From Phycisphaeraceae bacterium (GTDB taxonomy: Bacteria > Planctomycetota > Phycisphaerae > Phycisphaerales > Phycisphaeraceae): 64,000 nt of DNA. The stretch spans positions 1-64,000 of the forward strand of contig JAJDCY010000010.1 in assembly GCA_029260595.1 (NCBI GenBank). The letters are read 5' to 3'. A model generated the notes under the pieces. It ran no database searches. It worked only from the letters and a program-made list of their open reading frames with translations, and was not told the DNA's origin. A program made the translations under genes and the position numbers. This document shows, piece after piece, positions 43,169-52,737 of this stretch; positions within the stretch are counted from its first letter, which is position 1, and the number at the start of each line of letters is the position of its first letter.

Positions 43169-44311
43169 ATGCCCGACGCCTCTCCAACCATCGGCCATGT
43201 CCTACACCGGCTGTACCTTGCCGGGGCGGAGGTGCTCGCCGCCGAGCTGGCCAGGAAGATGCGCGACCGCTTGCGATTCGTGTTCCTGTGCCTCGATGAG
43301 ATCGGCCCACTCGGCGAGCAGCTTGCCGGCGAGGGGTTCGAGGTGATCGATCTGAAGCGCAGGCCCGGTGTTGATTGGTCGGTCGCCCGGCGGATCCGTC
43401 AAGCGGTCAAGACACACCGCATTGATCTGCTGCACGCCCATCAGTACACCCCGTTTTTCTACGCGGCGTGTTCGCGGGGATTACGTAGTCGGCCGAGGGT
43501 GATCTTTACCGAGCACGGGCGACATTGGCCGGACTATCGTCGGCCCAAGCGTGTTATCGCCAACCGATTCCTTTTGCGCCGCCACGACCGGGCCACTGCG
43601 GTTGGTGATTTTGTCCGCCAGGCATTGATCGACAACGAGGGTATTTGCGCGGATCGGGTGCAGGTCATCCGCAACGGGATCGACCCGGCATCGTTCTCGG
43701 GAGAGTCGGCCGACCCGGCTGTGCGCGCACAAGTGCGTCGCGACTTCGGGATCGGCGAGGATCAGCCCGTGGTGCTGCAGGTGGCGCGGTTCCACCCGGT
43801 CAAGGATCACCAGACGGCTGTGCGGGCATTCGCGCATGCCGCCGAGATCGTGCCCAGTGCGCGGTTCCTGCTGGTCGGTGACGGGGACCTGCGAGCGGAT
43901 GCCGAGTCGAGCGCGCGGGAGTTGGGGGTGGCCGATCAGGTTGTTTTTGCCGGTGTTCGCCAGGACATCCCGCGGATGATGGCTGCGGCCGACGTGTTCA
44001 TGCTCTCCAGTGTCAGCGAGGGGATCTCGGTCACGCTGCTCGAAGCGATGGCTGCGAATCTGCCGATCGCGGCGACGGAAGTTGGCGGTAACCCGGAGGT
44101 CGTTCTGCACGGGCGAACGGGCCTGCTCTCGCCACGCGGCGACGGTCAGGCACTGGGGCAGAACCTCGCGAAGTTGATGAGCGACGCCGGGCTCCGCCGC
44201 ACGATGGGCAAGGCCGGCCACACGCGGCTTCTGGAGATGTTCACGCAGGACCGCATGCACGCCGCATACGAACAGCTCTACCAAGACATGCTTGGTTCAC
44301 CGCGTCCGTAA
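43169..44311 (+). CDS. Family 4 glycosyltransferase
   Basis: A 380-aa GT-B enzyme (TIGHVLHRLYLAGAEVLAAELAR) with an HAHQYTPFFYAACS block, FTEHGRHWPD, the donor-binding VVLQVARFHPVKDHQTAVRAF and LSSVSEGISVTLLEAMAANLPI with the catalytic Glu. This layout is frequent in enzymes of exosortase-linked polysaccharide clusters (for example the PEP-CTERM/exosortase-associated glycosyltransferases), but that label is only a possibility. It ends 31 bases before the convergent oxidoreductase gene. Confidence 0.9.
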   Translation: MPDASPTIGHVLHRLYLAGAEVLAAELARKMRDRLRFVFLCLDEIGPLGEQLAGEGFEVIDLKRRPGVDWSVARRIRQAVKTHRIDLLHAHQYTPFFYAACSRGLRSRPRVIFTEHGRHWPDYRRPKRVIANRFLLRRHDRATAVGDFVRQALIDNEGICADRVQVIRNGIDPASFSGESADPAVRAQVRRDFGIGEDQPVVLQVARFHPVKDHQTAVRAFAHAAEIVPSARFLLVGDGDLRADAESSARELGVADQVVFAGVRQDIPRMMAAADVFMLSSVSEGISVTLLEAMAANLPIAATEVGGNPEVVLHGRTGLLSPRGDGQALGQNLAKLMSDAGLRRTMGKAGHTRLLEMFTQDRMHAAYEQLYQDMLGSPRP

Positions 44312-44342
44312 TCAATATTTGAGGTTCGCTCGGCGAGCGGCC

Positions 44343-45362
44343 TTACGCCTCGATCGTGTAGGTGTCGTTGGATTCGAGAAGCGTGTCGAGTGTGCCCGCG
44401 CCCTTGGCCACGATCGCGTCGTGGACTTGCTCGGCCAACAGGTCTTCGTAGCAGTCGTCCTTGATCCGGTAGAGCACACCCATCGGCTCGGGGAAGTCCG
44501 GGTACGACATTCGGCTGAGCATGAACGCGTGCTTCTCGTCGTTCTCGTCGTGGATCAGCAGGTTCTCTTCCGTGATCCCCTGGCCGAGGGTGACGACCTT
44601 CGGCTTGCGGCTGTTGTCGAGCCAAATACCCTTGTTGCGATCCTTGCCGAACACCAGCGGCTTGCCGTGCTCGAGGTAGATCACGTTATCGAGTTTGGAC
44701 GCCTTATCGGTGGCGTAATCGAACGCCTTGTGATTAAATATGTTACAGTCCTGATAGATCTCGACGAAGCTCGATCCCTTGTGCTTGGCGGCTCGCTCGA
44801 TCACGTCCGCCAGGGCACGGTCCACGTCGATCGCCCGGGCGACAAAGCTCGCCTCGGCCGCCAACGCCACCGACAGCGGGCTCAGCGGCATATCAATCGA
44901 CCCGGACGGGCTGGACTTGGTCTTCTTGCCCTCTTCGCTGGTCGGCGAGTATTGCCCTTTGGTCAGCCCGTAAATGCGGTTGTTGAACAGCAGCATGTTC
45001 ACATCGACGTTGCGGCGGAGCATGTGGATCAGGTGGTTGCCGCCGATGCTCAGACCGTCGCCATCGCCGGTGACCAGCCAGACATCGAGGTCGGGATTGG
45101 CCATCTTGACGCCGGTTGCGATGGCCGGGGCCCGCCCGTGGATCGTGTGGAACCCGTAGGTGTTCATGTAGTACGGGAACCGGCTGGAGCAGCCAATCCC
45201 GGAGACGAACACGGTCTTTTCGCGGCGTCGGCCCATCTTGGCGACGACCTTGCGGACCTGATTGAGGATCGCGTAATCGCCACAGCCGGGGCACCAGCGC
45301 ACATCCTGGTCGGAGGCGAAGTCCTTCGCGGTCAGAATCGGCATTTCTACGTCGGTTGGCAT
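44343..45362 (-). CDS. korB: 2-oxoacid:ferredoxin oxidoreductase, beta (thiamine diphosphate) subunit
   Basis: A 339-aa subunit that binds thiamine diphosphate and an iron-sulfur cluster. It has DVRWCPGCGDYAILNQV and SGIGCSSRFPYYMNTYGFH, with the cluster-binding cysteines, and the TPP/Mg2+ signature VTGDGDGLSIGGNHLIHML with NNRIYGLTKGQ. The ATG at 45362 follows AAGGGA by about 9 bases; the frame runs on upstream into the alpha subunit gene but without a credible start. With KorA it cleaves 2-oxoglutarate (or another 2-oxoacid) and CoA to acyl-CoA and CO2 with reduction of ferredoxin. Confidence 0.92.
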   Translation of the reverse strand: MPTDVEMPILTAKDFASDQDVRWCPGCGDYAILNQVRKVVAKMGRRREKTVFVSGIGCSSRFPYYMNTYGFHTIHGRAPAIATGVKMANPDLDVWLVTGDGDGLSIGGNHLIHMLRRNVDVNMLLFNNRIYGLTKGQYSPTSEEGKKTKSSPSGSIDMPLSPLSVALAAEASFVARAIDVDRALADVIERAAKHKGSSFVEIYQDCNIFNHKAFDYATDKASKLDNVIYLEHGKPLVFGKDRNKGIWLDNSRKPKVVTLGQGITEENLLIHDENDEKHAFMLSRMSYPDFPEPMGVLYRIKDDCYEDLLAEQVHDAIVAKGAGTLDTLLESNDTYTIEA

Positions 45363-45444
45363 GATTCGTGTCCCTTCCCCTAACCCGTCAAGACCTTCGA
45401 AGACTTCCGCATGATTCGTCGATTCCGTCCGCGACCCACGGCCA

Positions 45445-47373
45445 TCAATCGACACTGACTTTGTGTTGCCGCGGGATGACGGACACACGGTCCGGCCAGC
45501 GGTTGTCGACCATCAGTTCGATTGCCTGCTCGATTTCCTCAACGAGGAAGGGCTTGCCCTGGACCTTATTGAGCCCCTTGGCGTCGACCAGGAACCGGTC
45601 GCGGATAATCATGCGCAGTTGGCCGGTGTTCAGTTCGGGGATCAGCACCTTCTTGAATCGTTTGAGCACGTCGCCGATGTTGCTTGGCAGCGGGTTGAGG
45701 TGGCGCAGGTGCACCGCTGAGACGCTGCGGCCGGCGGCGCGGGCGCGGTCCACCGCGGTGATGATCGAACCATACGTCCCGCCCCAGCCCAGGACCAGCA
45801 GGTCGCCGCTGCCATCGCCGTGCGGCTCGACCGGCGCGATGAACTCGGCCACTTTTTGGATCTTGGCTTGGCGGAGATTGGTCATCTCCTGGTGGTTTTC
45901 CGGGTCATAGCTGACGTTGCCGGAGATATTCTCTTTTTCCAGCCCGCCGATGCGGTGCTCCAACCCTGGTGTGCCCGGCGGCGCCCAAGGGCGGGCGAGA
46001 TTTTCGTCGCGGCCGTAGACCTCGAAGCTATCCGGGTCGGTTGGGTGCTCGACCTTGATCTTCTCGAACGTCGTCGGGTCGGGCAGCAGCCAGGGCTCGG
46101 CACCGTTGGCGATGTACCCGTCCGACATAATGATCACGGGCACCATGTGGCGGAACGCGATCCGCACGGCCTCGATCGCGGTATCGAAGCAATCGGCTGG
46201 TGACTGCGGAGCGAGCACCACCAACGGGCAATCCCCGTTGCGGCCGTACATCGCCTGGAGCAGGTCGGATTGTTCGGTTTTGGTCGGCAGCCCGGTCGAC
46301 GGCCCACCGCGCTGCACATTAACAATGATCAGCGGCAGCTCGGTCATCACCGCCAGGCCGATGGCTTCGGATTTGAGCGCCAGGCCCGGCCCGGATGTCC
46401 CGGTGACGCCCATTTGCCCGGCAAATGAGACGCCGATCGCGGCACACACGGCTGCGATCTCGTCCTCGGCCTGATAAGTCTTGACGCCGTAGTTGCGCAT
46501 CGCGGCAAGGCTGTGGAGGATGTCGCTCGCCGGCGTAATCGGATAAGTGCAGTAGATACAAGTTTTTTCGGATAGTTTCGAGGCCGCGACCAAGCCCAGC
46601 GTGAGGGCCTCGTTACCCGTGATCTTGCGGTATTTGCCCGGCGTGATCGTGGCTTTGGCCACCTGGTACCGCACGGGGAACATCTCAGTCGTCTCGCCGA
46701 AATAGAACCCGCTTTTGAGTGCGTTGATGTTCGCCGCCGCGACCTGCGGCATCTTCTTTTTCTTGGAAAAATAGTTGTCGATGTAGCTCGTGGTCTGGTC
46801 GATCGGCCGGTCGTACATCCAGTAGATCAGCCCCAGCGCGAACATATTCTTGCACCGGCCAACGTCCTTGGAGCCCAGGCCGGAGTCGGCGAGAGCTTCC
46901 TCGTTCAGCCGCGTGATCGGCACGCGGTAGATCTTGAACTTCTGGGTGAAGACCTCGTCATCCAATGGGTTGTAACCCTCTGGATAACCAGCCTTTTTGA
47001 GATTTATCTTATTGAATTCCGAGTCGTTGGCGACCACGATCCCGCCCTGTTCGACGTCGTCGATGTGGGCCTTGAACGCGGCCGGGTTCATCGCGATCAG
47101 CGCGTTGACCACGTCCCCGGGGGTGTGGATCTCGGCGTCGGCGAAGTTGATCTGGAAGCCGGATACGCCCGCAACGGTCCCGGCTGGGGCGCGGATCTCG
47201 GCGGGGAAGTCCGGCAGGGTCGCGACGTCGTTGCCGACCGCGGCTGAGGTATCGGTGAACTGGGTCCCTGCCAACTGCATACCGTCGCCGGAGTCGCCGG
47301 CGAACCGGACGACGGCCGAGGCGATTTTCTGTGTGTCTTTGGCGCTTGCGCCCGTCTCTGAGCCGGCGATCAT
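45445..47373 (-). CDS. korA: 2-oxoacid:ferredoxin oxidoreductase, fused gamma-alpha subunit
   Basis: A 642-aa fused protein. The gamma domain comes first (residues 15-200: VVRFAGDSGDGMQLAGTQF, FPAEIRAPAGTVAGVSGFQ), followed by the PFOR pyrimidine-binding domain (GNEALTLGLVAASKLSEKT, YPITPASDILHSLA, TGTSGPGLALKSEAIGLA). The C-terminal domain starts near residue 490. GGPSTGLPTKTEQSDLLQAMYGRNGD is diagnostic of KorA-type enzymes. CAGGAG lies 10 bases before the ATG. Gamma-alpha fusion with a separate beta gene is the common two-subunit form, used by many aerobes in place of the 2-oxoglutarate dehydrogenase complex. Confidence 0.93.
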   Translation of the reverse strand: MIAGSETGASAKDTQKIASAVVRFAGDSGDGMQLAGTQFTDTSAAVGNDVATLPDFPAEIRAPAGTVAGVSGFQINFADAEIHTPGDVVNALIAMNPAAFKAHIDDVEQGGIVVANDSEFNKINLKKAGYPEGYNPLDDEVFTQKFKIYRVPITRLNEEALADSGLGSKDVGRCKNMFALGLIYWMYDRPIDQTTSYIDNYFSKKKKMPQVAAANINALKSGFYFGETTEMFPVRYQVAKATITPGKYRKITGNEALTLGLVAASKLSEKTCIYCTYPITPASDILHSLAAMRNYGVKTYQAEDEIAAVCAAIGVSFAGQMGVTGTSGPGLALKSEAIGLAVMTELPLIIVNVQRGGPSTGLPTKTEQSDLLQAMYGRNGDCPLVVLAPQSPADCFDTAIEAVRIAFRHMVPVIIMSDGYIANGAEPWLLPDPTTFEKIKVEHPTDPDSFEVYGRDENLARPWAPPGTPGLEHRIGGLEKENISGNVSYDPENHQEMTNLRQAKIQKVAEFIAPVEPHGDGSGDLLVLGWGGTYGSIITAVDRARAAGRSVSAVHLRHLNPLPSNIGDVLKRFKKVLIPELNTGQLRMIIRDRFLVDAKGLNKVQGKPFLVEEIEQAIELMVDNRWPDRVSVIPRQHKVSVD

Positions 47374-47553
47374 GCTTTCACGCTCCTGGTAAGCGGGTCG
47401 GTGTCAAAAAGACCGGTAATTGTATCCTCGAATACAGCCATTGCCACTCGCCGTGAATAGCTGAGGTTTACATCGGTCAGATCGGCGATAGGCCGTCGAA
47501 AACACTGCGGCTCAGAGGTAAGGCACCAATCTCCAGTGCCGCGTCTGGATAAC

Positions 47554-48423
47554 TCAAGCCGTCGATCCGGACTGAGCCAGCGCTAGTGCCACGTTAAGAC
47601 CGTTGAATCCCGCGTGGACGATCATGCTTGGAAGCAGGCTGCCGGTCCGCTCGTAGAGCCAGCCGAGCACGATGCCCAGGATGAAGAGGCTGGGCTGCGC
47701 CTGCCACGGGACGTTGAAATGGATCAGTGTGAACACGGCGGATGCGACGAGCACGACAGTCCATCGCCGACGAGGGCCAAGGGCATCCGATAATGTCGAT
47801 TGCACCAGCCCGCGGAAGATGATTTCTTCCAGCAACGGCGCCGCGACGATGGCAGCCAGCAGCAGCGCGATCGTCGTCCCGGCTGAGTCCGCCTCGACAA
47901 GCTGCTCGAGCATTTCGTGGCCAACATTCGGGACCGGAAGTCCCAGTAACTTCTCACTAATCATCCCGGCAACGACGCCCACCCCCATTGCCATCGCGAC
48001 GGCCGGCACGAAGCCGACCAGGCCCGCCGCGACATCGCGGATTGGCCGTGTCGGTACCAGCCCGGCCCGCTTCCACCCGGTCGGCAGGTGTGACACCCGC
48101 CAGGCGAAGTACGCGACCACCGGCAGTTGAGACGTCACGACGGCTGCGAGCATGGCCCAGGCCTGTGATTGGGTGAGTGCGTGGTCTGGGGCGCTGTCCG
48201 CGTGCGGTAGAAGTCCGAGATAGTTCAGTGCGCTTTGTGCGCACACGGCGCCGACCAGCCATAGCGCAAAAGCGACCGCCAGGTCCGCAGCGCCGAGTCC
48301 CGTGCGGCGATCGGGCCCGGCATCCATCGCCGACCTATTCAGGCACCCGGACAGAGCCAGCACGACCAACGCCGTCAAGCCAGCGGCTGGCAAGGCCCAT
48401 TCGAAGGGGTTGTGATCGGGCAT
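47554..48423 (-). CDS. CPBP-family intramembrane metalloprotease
   Basis: A 289-aa polytopic membrane protein with about eight helices. The motifs APLLEEIIFRGLVQS (tandem Glu, Arg), TLIHFNVPW (His) and IVHAGFNGLNVALAL (His, Asn) are the complete catalytic set of the CPBP (CAAX/Abi) family. The ATG at 48423 has GAGGAG just upstream and is preferred to the upstream in-frame start at 48486. It is not in an operon with the oxidoreductase (180 bases apart). It is the second CPBP protease of the window and is not closely similar to the first. Confidence 0.86.
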   Translation of the reverse strand: MPDHNPFEWALPAAGLTALVVLALSGCLNRSAMDAGPDRRTGLGAADLAVAFALWLVGAVCAQSALNYLGLLPHADSAPDHALTQSQAWAMLAAVVTSQLPVVAYFAWRVSHLPTGWKRAGLVPTRPIRDVAAGLVGFVPAVAMAMGVGVVAGMISEKLLGLPVPNVGHEMLEQLVEADSAGTTIALLLAAIVAAPLLEEIIFRGLVQSTLSDALGPRRRWTVVLVASAVFTLIHFNVPWQAQPSLFILGIVLGWLYERTGSLLPSMIVHAGFNGLNVALALAQSGSTA

Positions 48424-48499
48424 ACGCTCCTCACAACGGGCATCACTGCTTCCCGCGGGCTGACAACCCGCGCCCAAGCGGGACAAGAGCTTAACGCGT

Positions 48500-48528
48500 T
48501 TGGCGATTCAACCGATGCGCGTTAAACT
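48500..48528 (+). promoter_or_regulatory. Candidate promoter of the SNF2 helicase gene
   Basis: TTGGCG (48500-48505) and TAAACT (48523-48528) are separated by 17 bases. The leader of about 120 nt that follows contains a perfect 16-bp palindrome, ACTCGGCTAGCCGAGT, at 48575-48590. Confidence 0.45.
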
Positions 48529-48657
48529 ATAGGGCTTAGGCTGGCAGTGTCAGCCCCCGCCGCGACGGGCTCCTACTCGGCTAGCCGAGTCCCCGCCAAC
48601 CAGCCCTCGCCGATCACCGGCCCCCACGACCCGCACTTGCGGCGCCGAGAGATTTGA

Positions 48658-51600
48658 ATGCTGTTAATTAAGACGTGGGCACCGCATTTTCAAAGCTCCA
48701 TCCGCATGCGCGGACGGGCGTACCACCGTGATGGCCGGGTCAAGCTCGTCCCGGCGCAGAACGGCGAGATCATCCGCGCCGAAGTCACCGGGACGAAGAC
48801 CTACACCGTTACGATCCACGGTGAGGGCTCGGCCGCGACGCCGAATTGCACGTGTGAATACTTCGCAGGCGGGGCGTTCTGCAAGCACATCTGGGCCGTT
48901 CTGCTGAGCGTCTATCACGACAACGACGAGCCCGGCCCCGAGCAGCCGCCAATCGAAGCGATCAACCCGCGAATGCCCAAAGCCAGGCGGCGTACGGCTG
49001 ACCGCGGTGCGAGTCGAAACGCCGAGCCTGATTGGTCGGCGCGGCTGAGTTTGTTGCGCACACCCGCGATGACGTCGCCCGATACCGCGGCCGTCGGGCC
49101 TGCGATTCAAAAAGTCTGTTACGTCGTCCGTCCCGACCTGGCCAGCCAGCGCCGAGGTCTGGTGATCGAGTTGCAGTACCGCCAACCGACGACGACCGGG
49201 TGGAGCAATCCCCGGCCGCTCAAGCTCAGCCCCGTGAAACTGCGTGAGTTGCCCGACGCGACTGATCGCGAGTTGTGTTCTCTGTTGCTGGGCGCGACAC
49301 GGGCCGACGACCCAGAGTACAACCTGCCGCGCGGTGAGGACCGCAGATCATCGGTGTACCACCTGCCGCTGGCGGCGCAGCGGTCGCTGCTGACGCGGAT
49401 GATCGACACCGGCCGGTGCTTCTTCGAATCGACGCGCGGGATGGGCCTCGATGCGTTCGAGCCGCTCAAGTGGGACGCCGGTCCGCCGTGGGTGCTGTGG
49501 ATGACCGCGACCGAGGACGAGCAGGGCCTGCTCGCGGAGTTAGAACTGCGGCGCGGGGAGCAACGTTTATCAATAAGCGAGCCGTCATACGTGTTTGGTG
49601 GGTTTGGCGGCGTGGTGATCCATGACGGAGCTGCCGCGGCGTTCGACGATCGCGGCGCGTCGCGGTGGGTGACGCAGTTCCAGGATGCGGCCCGCCAGTC
49701 AAAGGGGGCTTCGTCGCTGCGCGTGCCCACGGCCGACGTCACGCGGTTCCTGCGACGGCTGTATCTGCTGCCCGAGTTGCCGCGGTTGGACCTGCCCGAA
49801 TTACTGCAACCACCCCAGCGGTCAATCACACCCGAGCCCTACATCGAGTTGACCCGCGATGAAGCAGGCAGCACGGCGGGCGGTTCGACGACCGCCGCGG
49901 GCAACGGCCGAACCGTGCGCTGCGCGGCGCGCGTGTGGTTTCAGTACGACACCTACAAGATCAAGCCCGGGCAACCCGGTCGGTTCATCTGCGCCGGTGA
50001 CCATACCGACGTTGACGAATCCGAAACGCAAAGCGTCGACGTTTCGGACACCGCACCCGATATCGCGCCCACCAACGGGCACAAGGCCGAAGCAACCGAC
50101 GCCGCCACGGCTGACGTTGATGCGATCACCGTGATCCCGCGTGACAGCCAATTCGAGCGCGACGCGATCGAGACGCTTTGGGCGCTCGGGTTTCAAAATG
50201 ATGCATCCACCGAGCAGGACGAGATTCTCAGCCTGCCCGGGCGACATGTATCGAGCGCGGTCAGCTTCCTGATCCGACGCGGTTGGCGGGTATGGGTCGA
50301 TCAACAGGTTGTTCGCGCCCCATCGCCGGTGGCGCTGTCGGTCCGCAGCCACATCGATTGGTTCGAGCTGCAGGGCAGCGTGCAGTACGCCGGAACCGAT
50401 AGCGGTGACGAGGCCGTCGGGCTACCCGCGATCCTCGCCGCGGCGCGGGCCGGGCGGTCGATGATTCCGCTGAGTGACGGGTCGATGGGCTTTCTCCCGC
50501 AGCAGTGGCTTGACGAGCACCAGCTACTCATGGCTGTCGGGCAGGTTGAGGACGACCACGTCCGCTTCCGTTCGAGCCAGGTGTTCCTGCTCGATGCGCT
50601 TCTCAGCCAGCAGCGGCAGGTTGATGTTGACGAGCAGTTCCGCGTCGCCCGCGAGAAGATCGCCAACTTCGAGGGGATCGAACCGATTGAAGCGGACCCG
50701 ACGTTCACCGGCGAGCTCCGCCCGTACCAGAAGGGCGGGCTGGGTTGGCTCGATTTCTTGCGCAGCATCGGGATCGGCGGCGTGCTTGCCGACGACATGG
50801 GGCTTGGAAAGACGATTCAAGTCCTGGCGATGCTCGATACGTGGTACAGCCGCACGCGCGGCGAGGCCAAGAATGGTGACGGCAAGAACGCCGCTGCGGT
50901 CGATCACCTGCCGACACTCATTGTCGTGCCCAAGTCGGTTGTGTTTAACTGGATCGACGAAGCCGAGCGCTTCGCCCCCAAGCTGCGGACCGTGGCGTAC
51001 ACCGGGACGGACCGCCACTGCCTGCGCGACGAGTTCCACAACCACGACGTGATCGTTACGTCCTACGGCTTGGTGCGACGCGACGTCACCGAGCTGCGCA
51101 ACCACCGCTTCGAGTACGTCGTGCTCGATGAAGCGCAGGCCATCAAGAACCCCGCGTCGCTGTCAGCGAAAGCGGCCCGCCTGCTCGAAGCGAACCACAA
51201 GCTCGCGCTGTCCGGCACCCCGGTCGAGAACCACCTGGGCGATCTCTGGTCAATCTTCGAGTTTCTTAACCCCGGCATGCTCGGCAGTCACACCGCGTTC
51301 GCCCGCATCATCCGCGAGGCTCTACGCGACACCAAGCCGCACGCCATCCGGCTTGCGCAGCACCCGGACATCCTCGATGAGCCGGCCTCCGCTAACGCGG
51401 ACGATCCACCGGACGCCGGCGCCATCGACGATACCTCGGGCCCCGCGCAGGTCGCGCGCGTGTTGCGGCCGTTTATCCTGCGTCGCACCAAAAGCCAGGT
51501 TCTCGCCGACCTGCCCAGCAAGACCGAACAAACCATCATCTGTCAGATGGAGCCTAAGCAGCGCAAGGTCTACGACCAACTGCTCAAGCATTACCGCGGC

Positions 51601-52254
51601 ACGCTGATCAAACGGATGGATGACGAGCCACCTAAGACGGATAGCGGTTTGGGCGGCTCGACCATGATGGTGCTCGAGGCGCTGTTGCGTTTGAGGCAGG
51701 CCGCTTGCCACCCGGCGTTGATCGACCCGGATCGCGCGGATGAGCCGAGCGCCAAGATGACGGTGCTGCTCGAACGACTCGAAGAGTTGATCGAGGAAGG
51801 CCACAAGGCGCTGGTGTTCAGCCAGTTCACCTCGATGCTCGCCCTGGTGCGCAAGCAGTTCGAGGCGCAGGGCATCGAGTACGAGTATCTGGATGGGCAG
51901 ACCCGCGACCGCCAGGCGCGCGTCAAGCGTTTCCAAACCGACCCGGATTGTCCGGTGTTCCTGATCAGCCTCAAAGCCGGCGGACTCGGGCTGAACCTCA
52001 CCGCGGCCGAGTACGTGTTTATTCTTGACCCCTGGTGGAACCCGGCCGTCGAGGCACAGGCGATCGACCGGTCGCACCGGATCGGGCAGACCAACCGCGT
52101 CTTCGCTTACCGTTTGATCTGTCAGGACACGGTCGAGCAGCGCATCGCCGAGTTGCAAACCCGCAAACAAACCCTCGCGGACGCGATCGTGGGCGGGCAA
52201 CAAAACCTCTTGCAGAACCTTACCCGTCAGGACCTCGAACAGTTGCTGCGTTAA
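48658..52254 (+). CDS. SWIM-domain SNF2 family ATP-dependent helicase/translocase
   Basis: A 1198-aa protein. It starts with a SWIM zinc-binding motif (Cys64, Cys66, Cys75, His77: CTC...FCKH). About 600 residues of variable beta-rich region follow, with an Ala/Asp/Thr-rich linker at about 450-490. The Swi2/Snf2 motor has the P-loop DDMGLGKTIQ near 713, VVLDEAQAIKN near 824 (DEAQ) and LSGTPVENHLGDLW, and the C-terminal helicase half has VFSQFTSML, LKAGGLGLNL and DRSHRIGQ near 1135. It moves along double-stranded DNA and may remodel protein-DNA complexes. The gene stands alone, with no methyltransferase or nuclease partner. Confidence 0.92.
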   Translation: MLLIKTWAPHFQSSIRMRGRAYHRDGRVKLVPAQNGEIIRAEVTGTKTYTVTIHGEGSAATPNCTCEYFAGGAFCKHIWAVLLSVYHDNDEPGPEQPPIEAINPRMPKARRRTADRGASRNAEPDWSARLSLLRTPAMTSPDTAAVGPAIQKVCYVVRPDLASQRRGLVIELQYRQPTTTGWSNPRPLKLSPVKLRELPDATDRELCSLLLGATRADDPEYNLPRGEDRRSSVYHLPLAAQRSLLTRMIDTGRCFFESTRGMGLDAFEPLKWDAGPPWVLWMTATEDEQGLLAELELRRGEQRLSISEPSYVFGGFGGVVIHDGAAAAFDDRGASRWVTQFQDAARQSKGASSLRVPTADVTRFLRRLYLLPELPRLDLPELLQPPQRSITPEPYIELTRDEAGSTAGGSTTAAGNGRTVRCAARVWFQYDTYKIKPGQPGRFICAGDHTDVDESETQSVDVSDTAPDIAPTNGHKAEATDAATADVDAITVIPRDSQFERDAIETLWALGFQNDASTEQDEILSLPGRHVSSAVSFLIRRGWRVWVDQQVVRAPSPVALSVRSHIDWFELQGSVQYAGTDSGDEAVGLPAILAAARAGRSMIPLSDGSMGFLPQQWLDEHQLLMAVGQVEDDHVRFRSSQVFLLDALLSQQRQVDVDEQFRVAREKIANFEGIEPIEADPTFTGELRPYQKGGLGWLDFLRSIGIGGVLADDMGLGKTIQVLAMLDTWYSRTRGEAKNGDGKNAAAVDHLPTLIVVPKSVVFNWIDEAERFAPKLRTVAYTGTDRHCLRDEFHNHDVIVTSYGLVRRDVTELRNHRFEYVVLDEAQAIKNPASLSAKAARLLEANHKLALSGTPVENHLGDLWSIFEFLNPGMLGSHTAFARIIREALRDTKPHAIRLAQHPDILDEPASANADDPPDAGAIDDTSGPAQVARVLRPFILRRTKSQVLADLPSKTEQTIICQMEPKQRKVYDQLLKHYRGTLIKRMDDEPPKTDSGLGGSTMMVLEALLRLRQAACHPALIDPDRADEPSAKMTVLLERLEELIEEGHKALVFSQFTSMLALVRKQFEAQGIEYEYLDGQTRDRQARVKRFQTDPDCPVFLISLKAGGLGLNLTAAEYVFILDPWWNPAVEAQAIDRSHRIGQTNRVFAYRLICQDTVEQRIAELQTRKQTLADAIVGGQQNLLQNLTRQDLEQLLR

Positions 52255-52281
52255 GCGAGTTCACCGGGCTGCACCCGCGCG

Positions 52282-52737
52282 TCACAGCCCGCCGATCGGC
52301 CGCTTCATAAACGCATCAGCGAAGATCGGCAGGTCTTTCGCACACGTGTAGATCTTGCGGCGGACCTCGACCTGGTCCTGGGGGAATGCAATCTCGTTGA
52401 CACGTTCCTCGACGTCGCCTGATTGGCGGTTCGTCAACACCATGATCTTGAGCCCGCGTTTGAGCAGGTCGTCACGCAGGCGTCGCATCAGCCATATCCC
52501 GGTCATGTGCCCGTCTTCGGTTTCTTCAGGCGGCACGTCCACGGGCCCGGGCATCATGATGTCCAGAATGATCAGCGCGATCTCGCAATGCGGCGCGTGG
52601 ATGAACTTGAGCGCATCGTCGATGTTGCTCTGATACACGATCTGGTGCGTCCGCTCGAAGTGCCCGCGCAGCCGCTGGAGGTAGTGGTACGAGAAAAACC
52701 TGTCGTCCTCGACAAAAACAATCGCGGGTTCACTCAT
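52282..52737 (-). CDS. Single-domain response regulator (receiver only)
   Basis: A 151-aa receiver domain with the acidic pair Asp11-Asp12 (VEDDRFF), the phosphoacceptor Asp59 in ALIILDIMMPG and Thr102 (VLTNRQ). There is an insert of about 15 residues after the phosphorylation site (PVDVPPEETEDGH). No DNA-binding or enzymatic output domain follows, so it acts by protein contact or as a phosphate shuttle. The ATG at 52737 overlaps the stop of the kinase gene (ATGA), which makes the kinase its likely partner. Confidence 0.85.
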   Translation of the reverse strand: MSEPAIVFVEDDRFFSYHYLQRLRGHFERTHQIVYQSNIDDALKFIHAPHCEIALIILDIMMPGPVDVPPEETEDGHMTGIWLMRRLRDDLLKRGLKIMVLTNRQSGDVEERVNEIAFPQDQVEVRRKIYTCAKDLPIFADAFMKRPIGGL

